From positions 1,302,001 to 1,366,000 of the forward strand of contig JAPFFF010000016.1 of NCBI GenBank assembly GCA_039105265.1: a stretch of 64,000 nt of DNA, read 5' to 3'. A model generated the notes under the pieces. The model was not told where the DNA came from. It searched no databases and saw nothing but the letters and a program-made list of their open reading frames with translations. Both the position numbers and the translations under genes were made by a program. Source of the DNA: Tritrichomonas musculus (taxonomy: Eukaryota > Parabasalia > Tritrichomonadida > Tritrichomonadidae). This document shows positions 21,845-32,717 of the stretch, one piece after another (the first letter of the stretch is position 1; every line of letters starts with the position of its first letter).

Positions 21845-22404
21845 TTAAGTATCAGATATCATTTCGAGAACATAAATGGTCATTGAGTCGATATTAGCGT
21901 CATCGCAAATAATTCTTCCCTGAGACCAACAATTATTAAAGTTGATTGTAGCAAGGATATGCTGCTTATTCAAAACCCATTTCCTTGCCACAATTCTATC
22001 ACTGCACTCACATAGAACAGAGATCGGTTTCCACTCTCCGTAAAGTATTGCAGGACTAGCTAGTATATTGAGTAACTTTGCATAGAACTTAACGATCTCT
22101 TGATTGCATTGTTCGGGCATTGCACGCCTCAAATTGACATCGATTCGACTCCTGTAACCGAGCCATTGTTGCGTGTTGATGAGTCTGACTCCTGGCAAAG
22201 TCAAAAGAGCCGCTGAGGCAGTCATGGCCTGCTTAGAGCTCCCATTGAAGCGTGTGATCATTCTAGGCTCGCCATGATTTTCGATAAAATGAACCATTTT
22301 GTCTGTTATAAAATGAATCTTAAATATGAGGTCCTTAAATCCGGCAACATCGTGCGATACGAGATGATAGATCAATTCTTTTTCGTAGATAAAGCTGAAA
22401 CCGC
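21845..22404 (-). pseudogene. C-terminal fragment of a GH13 alpha-amylase-like enzyme
   Basis: The minus strand reads VLESGFSFIYEKELIYHL, then KMVHFIENHGEPRMITRF, then ALLTLPGVRLINTQQWLGYR and VNLRRAMPEQ, then a beta-rich C-terminal part. This matches the last third of the GH13 barrel and domain C. Conserved region IV is normally FxENHDEPR; here Asp is Gly, which removes the transition-state-stabilising Asp. The nucleophile and acid/base regions are absent because the fragment starts abruptly at about 22404, where it joins a MATE gene fragment in another frame. It is noticeably GC-richer than its neighbours. A fragment of a starch/glycogen-degrading enzyme, dead. Confidence 0.75.
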
Positions 22405-22406
22405 TT

Positions 22407-23117
22407 TCAAGGACAAAATATTGCCATATTCATTATGAATAATGATATTTGTGCAATACTCACAAAAAATGTTCTTCCTTCGGCTTGAAGAAATCCACAA
22501 AACATTAAAAAAAGGTAAAAAATTGTTGATCCGCCAAGTAAAACAATTAAATAGTCTACACCCATTTTTAAAATAACATCATCAGCGCCAAACCATTTTC
22601 CTAGAGGCTTTGCAACTGGAATTAAAGCCCCTGGAACAAATAATCCACTTAAAATACTGCATCTAAATAAATCGCATATAACTTGTCCTGCTTCGTGAGC
22701 TTTTTTTTGACCGAATAAAGATGAGATTTTTTGAGATGCTGAACAATTCATAAAATATCCAAATGCACGCCCTACGTTATCAAGATTTGTAAAAAGAGAA
22801 ACTGCTGCCATCCCAGTTTCACCAAGGGCTCTTGATACCCAAATAGTAGAAACAAATTGTGAAATAAGAGGTCCTATTGCGAGAACAATAAGAGTAATTA
22901 AAGGTGGCCTTCCTGCGAGTCTATAATTTTTATTTTGTTGGTTTGTTTCGGTTTCAGAAATTTGATTTGAATCATTATATTCAGGAGTTAAGTTTGATTC
23001 GTTATTATTTGCGATATCTGAAACTTTGTCTTTATCTTGAATTGATGGGTTATGAATTTCACCTAAAGTTGGCGATTATATAAGGCGCTCTTCTAAATCT
23101 TGAGTTTTATTGTTCAT
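22407..23117 (-). pseudogene. N-terminal half of a MATE-family transporter
   Basis: An ATG at 23117 opens MNNKTQDLEERLI, then an in-frame TAA, then a hydrophilic stretch and GRPPLITLIVLAIGPLISQF, WVSRALGETGMAAVSLFTNL, FGYFMNCSASQKISSLFGQK, which is the first membrane helices and the conserved start of MATE transporters. The frame ends at 22407 after AQISLFIMNMAIF, about half the usual 450 aa. There it abuts the GH13 fragment. One stop near the start and loss of the second half make it a pseudogene. MATE proteins export drugs or metabolites by cation exchange. Confidence 0.75.
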
Positions 23118-24519
23118 TTTTTTAATAATTTATTGGGAATAATTACTAAACAAGCGAAAACTTATTTATAGTGAAAACAAAAAAGATTGATAGAAAACAA
23201 ACTGATCGTTTTCCATCAATAATTTTCGGTTTAAATCAATCTTTTTTTCTATTCCTCTGCACCAAAAAGAGATATAACATTCCAAGATACAGCTCATCTT
23301 CAGCCATTATTTGACCTTAAAAGTCCGTCGTATCTTGCAATATTCTTTCTCTTTTTGCTAAATATCAAGGACAACTTGGAATGTTTTGACTCATTTATGC
23401 TTTCCTTATGCATTATTATTATTTATTAATAGCATATTTCATATTAGTGTGCCATTTTTTCATAATTTTAGAGTTCGTTATGGCTATCGTCCAAAAATAA
23501 AAATGAATATTTTTTTTTTTAATTTCGGTGGGTGAGTAAATTATCTCTCAATTCTATCAAATTTTTAAATTATTATTATCTTTAAGCAAAATCAATTATG
23601 TAATTATATATTATATAATTATAATATTCAATGTACTTAACACCAATAGTGAATATCAAAATGTTCATTTTATTTTTAAAAATGTAATAAAAATGTGTAA
23701 AAATTGAGATGATTACTTTGGAAAACTTTTTGTGTGATATAAACAATAAACTATTCAAAATCTCGGTCAATCTTTTTTGTGGACTCTATAATGAAATTTC
23801 ATTACCCTAATCTGAATGAAATTTGGTAAAAATATTCAAAAATTTTGACCTTTATTGAAATATATCAAATTTTAATTCAATTTTATTATTTATATAAATA
23901 TTTTTAAATAAGATAATTTTTTAGCCGAAATTATAATTTTTATGCTAATATGAGATAAATTATAGATAAAAGTAAATTTTATTTTATTTATTTTTATTTT
24001 TAAGAAAATTCAATGTATAAAATTGTTTTCTGAAGATACACACAAAACAAATTTAAGAGAGTTTGAATACTTTTCAGAAATAATTCTTAAGACATTCAAA
24101 ATATTCTTTGTTTTTCGATCAAAATGGTCAAATATTTCGCGAGGCAAAAATCATTCACATTAGGGAAAATTTAATTATACATTTGAGATTTTGATTGAAA
24201 TCCTTTGAAATTTCGATGTAATATAGAAATTTTTCTAATTTATTGAAAAATTTGAACAATTCATAGAAAGAAATTTTCAATTACAAATGAATCAAACTTT
24301 TTTTTATATTATATTCACTTAGAAAAAGAAGTTTTTATAAATAAAAGATTTTTTTCTATTAAATTTTTTCTATTAAATTCAAAATATTTTGAATATAAAA
24401 AACTTTCAGTTTTGATAGCTAATCACAAATAATCATACAAATTAAGTTTAAACTCAATATACAAAATTTAATAAAACTCTATTAAATATTTCAATCAGCA
24501 TAAAAAGATAAAATATTTT
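23118..24519. other. AT-rich intergenic DNA
   Basis: No coding signal; the 62-codon minus frame at 23582-23770 is A/T-run translation. It includes the promoter of the kinase gene, in which I cannot point to a clear initiator. Confidence 0.55.
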
Positions 24520-27500
24520 ATGCAAAATTCTGATCAGACCATTGATCTTAGCCGATTCAAGCAAGGGGGAAAACTTGGGGAAGGAAGTTTTGGTGAAGTT
24601 TTCAAAGTTACAGAAATATCGACAGGCATTGCATATGCAGCAAAAATATCTTTTTCCACAACAGACAAAAACACACGAGAATCGATCATCAATCTTTTAC
24701 GCGAAGTTAACCTTAACGCAAGCATGAATCATCCCTCTATTTTACAATTTATTGGCTTTAGTCCAATTAATTTCCAAAATGAGAACAAACCTGTCATAAT
24801 TCTGGAACTTTCACATAACGGTGCACTCTCCGACATCATTGATTACGAAAGCCGCTGCTTAGCAATTCCAGGTTGGGATAATACGAAAAAGCTCATTATG
24901 ATATACGGCATCGCGTCAGGCATGTCATACCTTCACTCACATAACCTCCTCCATAGAGACCTTAAGCCAGAAAACGTTCTTGCAGATGACTGTCTTTTTC
25001 CAAAAATCTCAGATTTTGGCTTTGCAAAGCAAATTCATAACAAATCATCAGCATCACTTGAATCGATTCACGCAATGAAGGGAAGTCCTGCCTATCTAGC
25101 ACCCGAAATCATCGAGAATCAATATTATAGCAAAGCTGGTGATGTTTATGCTTTTGGTATAATCGTGTATGAAATAATGATGGGAAAGCGTGTTTACGAA
25201 GGCTTCACTCAGTTCAAATTGTATCAGGATGTCATGAACGGAAACAGACCAGATACAAAGTACATTGTTCCTGAAGCGTACAAAAGTTTAATTGAGAGGT
25301 GTTGGTCTCAAGATCCGAAAGATCGACCTTCATTTGATGAAATTGTTGAAGAACTTCAAAAAAATGAGTTCATTACTGATTTTGCAGATGAAGACGACTT
25401 CCAAGACTATGTCGAATTCATCAAGGAGAGTCAGATCACGTTTGACAAGAACAAGAAAATTCTACGAATGGAAGATTTCATAAGAAAAAGTGAAAGCAAA
25501 TCTTTTCAAAAAGTTTCTCTTCAAGCAATCAAAAAAGTGACAAAACGTAACATTCTACCTCCGAAATTTTTCAAAGATCTTGACCCGAACTGCCGCAAAC
25601 TTGTTGATGAGTCCAAGGACGATCCAGACATGCAGTACGTTGTTGGTACTTACTTAATTGAAGGAAGTAACGGTTTTCCTCAGAATGTTGAATATGGAAT
25701 TAAATACCTCGAGGAATCTAGTGAAAGTGGATGTGTAGACTCAGCTTTGTACTTGAGTGATCTTTACACTGAAGGAAAACTGATTCCACAAAATATCGAT
25801 AGAGCGAAAGAATACATCTATGAAAAAGAAGACTCAGAAGACGGACGCATTTACTTGAAACTCGGAGAATTCAAAAAGAATGAAGGAAAAATGGATGAGG
25901 CTCGTAAATATTATGAAAAAGGTTCCCACAAATACAACTCAGATTGTATGTTCTTCTATGGATGTATGCTTATGGAAGGAGAAGGTGGTGAAATAAATAC
26001 TGAAGAAGGAATGAAATTCATCGCTCTATCAATAAACCAAGGATGCAATGAAAGCTCAAGATATACATCTATTTCAAGAAAAATGAAGGAAATACAAGAA
26101 TTTTCCAATTTACCTATCGATGCTCAACATTTGCTCATTCGTTGTTATGTTGAAAGTAGCAATAACGAAATTCAAATAACTGAAAAATATGCCAAAATAT
26201 TTTTTGATAAAAACTTTTTTAAATTAAGCGATTTCAATAAAGTCATAGAATCATTTTCTGTTGTCAATATTGAATTGCCATTTCCATCGGATTTATTTTG
26301 TAATCGTGATGAAATTTTAAAAGCACATAAGAATATCAGACTGCAAATTTACATTTTACCAAATTTGAATTCAATTGAAAATTTTGCTTTTTCAGGATGT
26401 TCATCAATAACACAAATCACAATTCCTTCTTCTGTAACTTCAATTGGATATTATGCCTTCGGAAGATGTTCATTATTAACACTAATCGCAATTCCTTCTT
26501 CTGTAACTTCAATTGGAGATTCTGCTTTCTCTGGATGTTCATTATTAACACAAATCGCAATTCCTTCTTCTGTAACTTCAATCGGAGAAAGTGCTTTTTA
26601 TGAATGTTCATCATTAACACAAATCACAATTCCTTCTTCTGTAACTTCAATTGGAGATTCTGCTTTCTCTGGATGTTCATTATTAACACAAATCGCAATT
26701 CCTTCTTCTGTAACTTCAATCGGAGAAAGTGCTTTTTATGAATGTTCATCATTAACGCAAATCACAATTCCTTCTTCTGTAACTTCAATTGGACGTTCTG
26801 CTTTCTCTGAATGTTCATCATTAACACAAATCGCAATTCCTTCTTCTGTAACTTCAATCGGAGAAAGTGCTTTTTATGAATGTTCATCATTAACGCAAAT
26901 CACAATTCCTTCTTCTGTAACTTCAATTGGACGTTCTGCTTTCTCTGAATGTTCATCATTAACACAAATCACAATTCCTTCTTCTGTAACTTCAATTAGG
27001 AATTATACTTTCTGTGGATGTTCATCATTAACACAAATCACAATTCCTTCTTCTGTAACTTCAATTGGAGATTCTGCTTTCTCTGGATGTTCATCATTAA
27101 CACAAATCCCAATTCCTTCTTCTGTAACTTCAATTAGGAATTATACTTTCCGTGGATGTTCATCATTAACACAAATCCCAATTCCTTCTTCTGTAACTTC
27201 AATTGGAGATTCTGCTTTCTCTGGATGTTCATCATTAACACAAATCCCAATTCCTTCTTCTGTAACTTCAATTGGAGATTCTGCTTTCTTTGGATGTTCA
27301 TCATTAACACAAATCCCAATTCCTTCTTCTGTAACTTCAATTAGAAATTGTGCTTTCTCTGGATGTTCATCATTAACACAAATCCCAATTCCTTCTTCTG
27401 TAACTTCAATTGGAGATTCTGCTTTCTCTGGATGTTCATCATTAACACAAATCCCAATTCCTTCTTCTGTAACTTCAATTGGAGATTCTGCTTTCTTTGG

Positions 27501-27798
27501 ATGTTCATCATTAACACAAATCCCAATTCCTTCTTCTGTAACTTCAATTGGAGATTCTGCTTTCTCTGGATGTTCATCATTAACACAAATCACAATTCCT
27601 TCTTCTGTAACTTCAATTGGATCTTCCGCTTTTAAGGGATGTTCATCATTAACACAAATCACAATTCCTTCTTCTGTAACTTCAATTGGAGATTATGCTT
27701 TCTCTGGAACATCAATAAAACCGTTTCCAATTCCTCAAACAGTAACCCATGTTGGTGAAAATATATTTTCTGGAAATAAGGCATGCAGAATCCAATAA
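24520..27798 (+). CDS. protein kinase - Sel1 repeat - BspA LRR fusion protein
   Basis: 1092 aa. Residues 14-280 are a complete Ser/Thr (TKL-like) kinase: glycine loop GEGSFGEV, Lys42 in AYAAKIS, HRDLKPENV with catalytic Asp147, DFG at 165-167, YLAPEII, and DPKDRPSFDEI at the C-lobe. About 365-510 holds Sel1-like repeats (GTYLIEGSNGFPQNVEYGIK, YFYGCMLMEGEGG-type units). About 600-1085 is an LRR_5 array with 19 copies of IPSSVTSI spaced 23 residues apart, followed by a diverged cap. No signal peptide or membrane span: an intracellular signalling scaffold. The repeat array is strikingly homogenised at the DNA level. The kinase half uses more C/G-ending codons than the LRR half. Confidence 0.92.
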   Translation: MQNSDQTIDLSRFKQGGKLGEGSFGEVFKVTEISTGIAYAAKISFSTTDKNTRESIINLLREVNLNASMNHPSILQFIGFSPINFQNENKPVIILELSHNGALSDIIDYESRCLAIPGWDNTKKLIMIYGIASGMSYLHSHNLLHRDLKPENVLADDCLFPKISDFGFAKQIHNKSSASLESIHAMKGSPAYLAPEIIENQYYSKAGDVYAFGIIVYEIMMGKRVYEGFTQFKLYQDVMNGNRPDTKYIVPEAYKSLIERCWSQDPKDRPSFDEIVEELQKNEFITDFADEDDFQDYVEFIKESQITFDKNKKILRMEDFIRKSESKSFQKVSLQAIKKVTKRNILPPKFFKDLDPNCRKLVDESKDDPDMQYVVGTYLIEGSNGFPQNVEYGIKYLEESSESGCVDSALYLSDLYTEGKLIPQNIDRAKEYIYEKEDSEDGRIYLKLGEFKKNEGKMDEARKYYEKGSHKYNSDCMFFYGCMLMEGEGGEINTEEGMKFIALSINQGCNESSRYTSISRKMKEIQEFSNLPIDAQHLLIRCYVESSNNEIQITEKYAKIFFDKNFFKLSDFNKVIESFSVVNIELPFPSDLFCNRDEILKAHKNIRLQIYILPNLNSIENFAFSGCSSITQITIPSSVTSIGYYAFGRCSLLTLIAIPSSVTSIGDSAFSGCSLLTQIAIPSSVTSIGESAFYECSSLTQITIPSSVTSIGDSAFSGCSLLTQIAIPSSVTSIGESAFYECSSLTQITIPSSVTSIGRSAFSECSSLTQIAIPSSVTSIGESAFYECSSLTQITIPSSVTSIGRSAFSECSSLTQITIPSSVTSIRNYTFCGCSSLTQITIPSSVTSIGDSAFSGCSSLTQIPIPSSVTSIRNYTFRGCSSLTQIPIPSSVTSIGDSAFSGCSSLTQIPIPSSVTSIGDSAFFGCSSLTQIPIPSSVTSIRNCAFSGCSSLTQIPIPSSVTSIGDSAFSGCSSLTQIPIPSSVTSIGDSAFFGCSSLTQIPIPSSVTSIGDSAFSGCSSLTQITIPSSVTSIGSSAFKGCSSLTQITIPSSVTSIGDYAFSGTSIKPFPIPQTVTHVGENIFSGNKACRIQ
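26399..27710 (+). repeat. tandem array of 69-bp LRR units within the kinase gene
   Basis: Nineteen units of 69 bp, each encoding 23 aa. Neighbouring units differ by few bases, and some differences are shared in blocks (GESAFYE alternating with GDSAFSG/GRSAFSE; later RNYTF then GDSAF pairs), so a two-unit (138-bp) higher-order pattern is visible. The antisense strand is open across the array. Confidence 0.9.
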
Positions 27799-29000
27799 TT
27801 TCACATACTTATTTTAGGTGGTTGTGATGGAATTTACAGGTAAAATGATAAATATTTTTCGACAAAAGCATCGAATAAAATTATTGTAATTACAAAATTT
27901 AAATTTATTCTATCAAAAATAATAATTTTTTAAAATGCTTTAATAAATAAACAGCACACGATACTGTATTGATTTTTATTTAAATATTATACAATGCTTA
28001 AATATTGAACTCATTAAATAATTCTTATTCAATGCACAACTTAAAATAAACCATTTAATACTTGATATATAAAAAAAACTGCATTCATTGTTTGAATTTG
28101 ATGTATTAATTCTGAATTCTGTATTTAAGTTAGAACGGTAATTTGGTGTTGATAAATAATGCTTTTGTTATCTTTTTGACTATATAATTTTTTGTATTAT
28201 ACTTTTCTGAGAATGATTTTTTCTAACAAAATTTGATCTTACCTTTCTGCGGTTATGTAAAATACGTCTATTTGATCATTTATTAAATGGATTATTTTGA
28301 AAAACTACTACGTTTTACTTCAAAAGTGCAACTTTTTATATGGTTTCCAAAAAATCTTCAACTACGTCTGAAGACAGATTTTGATCAATATATATCTTTT
28401 CATTTTCTATTCACTAAAATCATGAAGGTAAAAATAATCTAAAAGTTTTATTATTAAAAAATATACAAGATTGACTGAGTTAAAATTGATTCTGAAACTT
28501 ATTCACCGCACTATAATATAAAATTCAAAGAAAGGTAATTACACTCTTTTTCATTCAATTTTTTTTCAGAGAAAAGTTGATGAATATGAGATTTTTTTAT
28601 TTTTAATTTAATGAATTTCTTTATATACCTAAATATAAGTAAGAATACCTATGCTTGAAAGATAATATTAATGAATTGTTGATTTTGAGAAATCACAAAG
28701 AATACAGGAATCATGAAAATAGTATGTATCATTAAATTAGAGATATCATATTACTATATATTTCTTATATTATATATTTCTTATATTATATATTTCTTAT
28801 ATTATATATTTCTTATATTATATATTTTAATCTATTTAATAACCAAAATTAAGGAATAATTATTTATATTAATAGATATTTATGTTTGAAAAATCGTATT
28901 TTCACGGTAAAAAAGTGACAAAATTTTTCTCTGTAAAAAAGGGTTATTTGGCCTTTAGTAATTTACTTTTATTCCATTTTGTGATTCTCAATTAAATCAA
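27799..29000. other. AT-rich intergenic DNA with a short tandem repeat
   Basis: At about 28755-28827 a 16-bp unit (TATATTTCTTATATTA) is repeated four to five times. Nothing else recognised. Confidence 0.6.
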
Positions 29001-29002
29001 AG

Positions 29003-29120
29003 TTAATAGCAAGCAATTTCTATGAAAATGTTAAGCGAGTTGAAGGCAATCATGAAAACAACTGGCCTGTCATTGATCTCATATTAGATATAATCATCAA
29101 AACAAAGAAAGTTCAAATAT
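29003..29120 (+). pseudogene. coding remnant
   Basis: One frame reads ENVKRVEGNHENNWPVIDLI then LDIIIKTKKVQ, a well-formed protein-like stretch without a start and ending in A/T-rich nonsense. Possibly a broken host gene; the family is unknown. Confidence 0.35.
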
Positions 29121-29205
29121 CAGTTTTTAATCAAAGATTTACTTTTTTATTCAATTGCCACTGTCATTTTGACTATTTAGAAATAATTTTACAATTGTAA
29201 AGGAG

Positions 29206-29340
29206 ATGGATCTAGAGAAGAGGAAAATGAGAGAATTCGGTAGATACAGCACTCCCTCCTTCCACTCTTCTTTCCACAAAGTGAGCCATGTGTACAACAA
29301 TATGCTGAAACGAATGCTGAGGGCGGCCATGAGCACTTAA
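29206..29340 (+). CDS. small open frame in a GC-richer patch
   Basis: 44 codons: MDLEKRKMREFGRYSTPSFH... with a basic C-terminal part (NNMLKRMLRAAMST) and a TAA stop. The DNA is clearly GC-richer than its surroundings, which suggests real or recently real coding sequence. It could be a short protein or an exon-like fragment of a lost gene. No homologue recognised. Confidence 0.3.
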   Translation: MDLEKRKMREFGRYSTPSFHSSFHKVSHVYNNMLKRMLRAAMST

Positions 29341-29689
29341 ATGCAAAAAAATATGTTCCATGAATTGTTTAATCCACCACAAGAGGAGCAAAACAGTGAC
29401 TGCTTTATTTAACGAGCATTTTAAATATAACTTTTGATTAGCTATTGTTTTATTTATTTAAATATTTAAAAAATGCTTCTTTAAAATATGGATTTTTCTA
29501 TAATTTGCATTAAATTTGCCCGCCAAATTTTTGTGAGTAAAACCTTTTTTCATTATTATATCAGTTTTTTGGAAAACTAAATGAGTAAATATATAGAGCT
29601 AACAAATACATATTTATATTCATTTTTATTAAGAATTGATATTAATCACAAAGCTTGGGTCGACACATTTTTCCTTTGTCGACTATTTT

Positions 29690-29970
29690 AATGGAATAGA
29701 AAATTCTTTGATATCTCGACGTACAAATAAAAGATTGTCAAAATCATCGTTGCTCAATTCACTTTTACTTATTAAATTGACCATTCGATGGTGAAATTAT
29801 TATTTTTTTATAAATCGTGTATTCCACTACACCATCCTACTTTTAATTCTTTCAAACTCGCTGGGAAATAAATTTCTTCTATTTTTGATAATGAAAATGC
29901 ATGCGGTGAAATTGATTGTAAATTAGAATTTGTTGGAATTTCAACTTTTTTAAGATTACTCAAGTTTTAT
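29690..29970 (-). pseudogene. BspA LRR fragment
   Basis: The minus strand gives VEIPTNSNLQSISPHAFSLS, then EEIYFPASLKELKVGWCSGI, then frame breakdown. It is close to the LKELKEGWCSF block of the gene at 20537-21442, so it is a decayed copy of the same subfamily. Confidence 0.65.
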
Positions 29971-30095
29971 AACTTCTGAATGGAAATAAAAGGCAATACT
30001 TGCTCTCACATTATACAATTAATGATTTTTACTTTTTAAATTGGAAATTAATAAAAGATCATAAAGATAAAACTTTTTTTATTACCATTATTATA

Positions 30096-31482
30096 TTAAA
30101 TTATAAATTTTTTATATTCCGACATACATTTTTCTGACTTTTTTAGGCAATAAATATTTTTTGTCAATATCCTCCTGAGATAAAACATTTCGAGGAGAAG
30201 GTACTGCTTTTCCAATAAAGCTTCAATATATGGCATTGCATTATATTTTATAGAGTAATCACTTCTTTCTGCTTTTTCTTTTGGTGGATTATCTTCTTCT
30301 TTAATTACATCACCAAATAATTTTATATAAGAAATTGCAAATCTTCCTGAATATGAAATAAATGTAAACATTCTATAGAAAATTTGCTGGTTTTCTTGAT
30401 TAACCGAAAAATTATACGTTGACATTGAAGAGTATTAAGTCATATCTTTTGACATGACTGTTGTAACCATAAATATAAAAGTTTTGTAGCATGAACTTTT
30501 CAAAGTTTGGATTTGGAATTACAGCACTCATGAATTCTTTTTGAAATATTGATTTCTGTACATTTCATTTCTTCGATTGGTTAAAACTGAAGCAAATCCA
30601 TTCATCATTGAACCATAATAATTCTGCATGGTTTCAAAAATACCAACAGGAGGTTGAAACCATTGAACCATGGTTGAGATGTATCTGTAAAAATCCCAAC
30701 AGGAGGTTCTTTAAATAAAAATGTAAAAAAAGAGGAAAAGTTGTTTTAACTTCGAAATCATTAAGTTTATTTGAATCATAATTACCAATACATATCACAT
30801 TTTTATCATCATCAATTCCATAAATTTTGAATTTTTTAGGGAAAGAAAATCCAAAATTATGGTTCATATGAGTTCTTAATGCAATATGATTCAATGTTAG
30901 CAAATGATATGGAAAGTATAAAGTGATTGTTGGATTTGGGCAATGTGTTGAAAACCATTCAGTTGTTTTGTCACAATCTATTATATGATAAATCATTTTA
31001 TTTTGATTTATGAATTTGGTTTTTGTATCAGCAAAAAGCATAACAAATTTTGTTTTGTATTCAGATCCCAGTCTTTGCCTTTGGGTGCCAAGTATTCCAT
31101 GATAATAATCTTTTGGATTATCAGCTTTAATATCTAATCTCATTTTCTTCATAAGTTTTTCGCTGACATCTGGTTTTGACATTGGATTGTCAAGTGATCC
31201 TTCTGTATATATTGGTGGATATTTTCGTTTAAATAAATCCTGAAAATCAGGATCTTTTTTTGAGTCAGATGTAATATATAAATTATCCAGATAATGGAAT
31301 GATTGAGGTTGTACCACAAAGTTTGAATTGAGATCATCATTAGTATCTTGTACATTTTTATTTAGGCTCGTTGTCATTTTAGATTTCCCTGTTCCTTGGA
31401 TTTTTTCTTCTGAATCACCAGACACTTGGCTCTTGCCATTTGAAACCTCATCATCATCATAGTCGTTGTCATACTCTAACAT
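30096..31482 (-). pseudogene. F5/8 type C-like protein, frame-disrupted
   Basis: The 282-codon frame (30634-31482) starts MLEYDNDYDDDEVSN with an acidic head. A region with KFIN/MIYHIIDCDKTTEWFSTHC, TITLYFPYHLLTLNHIALRT and FSFPKKFKIYGIDDDKNVIC follows, which fits a discoidin/galactose-binding-like sandwich. At about 30715 the frame shifts: the next frame has EPPVGIF, and a partial repeat of that word occurs 60 bp later. Further coherent coding (YYGSMMNGFASVLTNRRNEM, then 30096-30425 FSVNQENQQIFYRMFTFISY) lies downstream in other frames. At least two breaks; splicing is a less likely alternative. Confidence 0.5.
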
Positions 31483-32472
31483 TTAAAATAATGGATGAAA
31501 ACAATAGAATTTTGAATATAAAATATAATTTTCAGTATTTCATTTCACCAAAATGAGATTATTGTTTTAACCGTTTTTCTTTTTGAGATATTCTTAAAAA
31601 TTCATAATTTGAACATATCGGCATTTTATTATTAAATGATAATTCAAAAAAATCTTTGTTTTTATATTTCAAATTTTTAAATGTCATATCTTTTTATAAT
31701 TAATTGGGACATTCAATTTTTGTGAGAAAAACCATTTAACAATAAATTAAAATTATACTATTATTAGACAAAAATATATAAATTTTTGGTATATTTTTAA
31801 CTGTATAATAAATATAAAATTAAATTTCATTTTTTATCAGTTATTTTGGATATAAATATAAAGATATTTTAATTTGAAAAATATGATCATTTCAGCATTT
31901 GATATTTTAATTATCATTCTTAACATAAATTACTTGCATTTATAATTGAATATAAATAAATAAAAGATAGACATTTGTTCTGTTATGCAATTTAAAAAAG
32001 AATATGTAATTTGTATAAAAATGAATATGTAATTACATTTCAAAATCACTTTTTTTTGCATATTCTTTTTCACTTATATTCAGATATCTTTTTATTAAAA
32101 TGAATGTGCTTTATATGCATGATTTTTTTTTAAGATAAAAATAAACTTATTTTAACTTCATTTTGAATGTCATACTTTATGTATGGTGAAATAATGAGAA
32201 TTTAGCTTTCAAAAAATGTTAAAAATATATATCTTTATTTCTATTTTTTCCCCATCTTTTCACATAGTATAATTTTTTAAAATAGGACATTTAAAACTTA
32301 AATATAGGACAGTCAAAATTTAAAATATCAAAACAATGAATTATAATTCAATAGAGGTTTTTTCTAAAAAAATACTTTTTGCTAAAAAAAAATAATGTTT
32401 TTCACTTTTTTCGCACTGCAACAATCGTGGCAAAAATATAACAACGGCTACTTGCGTTTTTGGGGATAAAAA
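31483..32472. other. AT-rich intergenic DNA
   Basis: Nothing recognised on either strand. Confidence 0.6.
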
Positions 32473-32668
32473 CATTAAAAAAATAATTTTATATTTGTAA
32501 ATTTTGAATTGTTTATCATTAAACCAAAAGAATGATTTTTAAAGTTTTTTTTTTATTTTTAATTTTTAAATGTTTGTTTAATCATTAAAAAAATAATTTT
32601 ATATTTGTAAATTTTGAATTGTTTATCATTAAACCAAAAGAATGATTTTTAAAGTTTTTTTTTTATTT
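32473..32668. repeat. direct duplication, 86 bp, period 110 bp
   Basis: 32473-32558 and 32583-32668 appear identical by eye (starting CATTAAAAAAATAATTTTAT, containing TTATCATTAAACCAAAAGAA). The perfect match in otherwise drifting AT-rich DNA means a recent duplication. It sits just downstream of the BspA gene on the minus strand. Confidence 0.8.
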
Positions 32669-32717
32669 AATTATATTAACTTTAAGTAAAATAGTGGCTT
32701 ATAACTTTTGTTAATAA

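Noticed and set aside
27134-27662. Long antisense frames over the kinase LRR array
   Set aside because: Shadow of the 69-bp repeat, whose unit length is divisible by three and carries no antisense stops.
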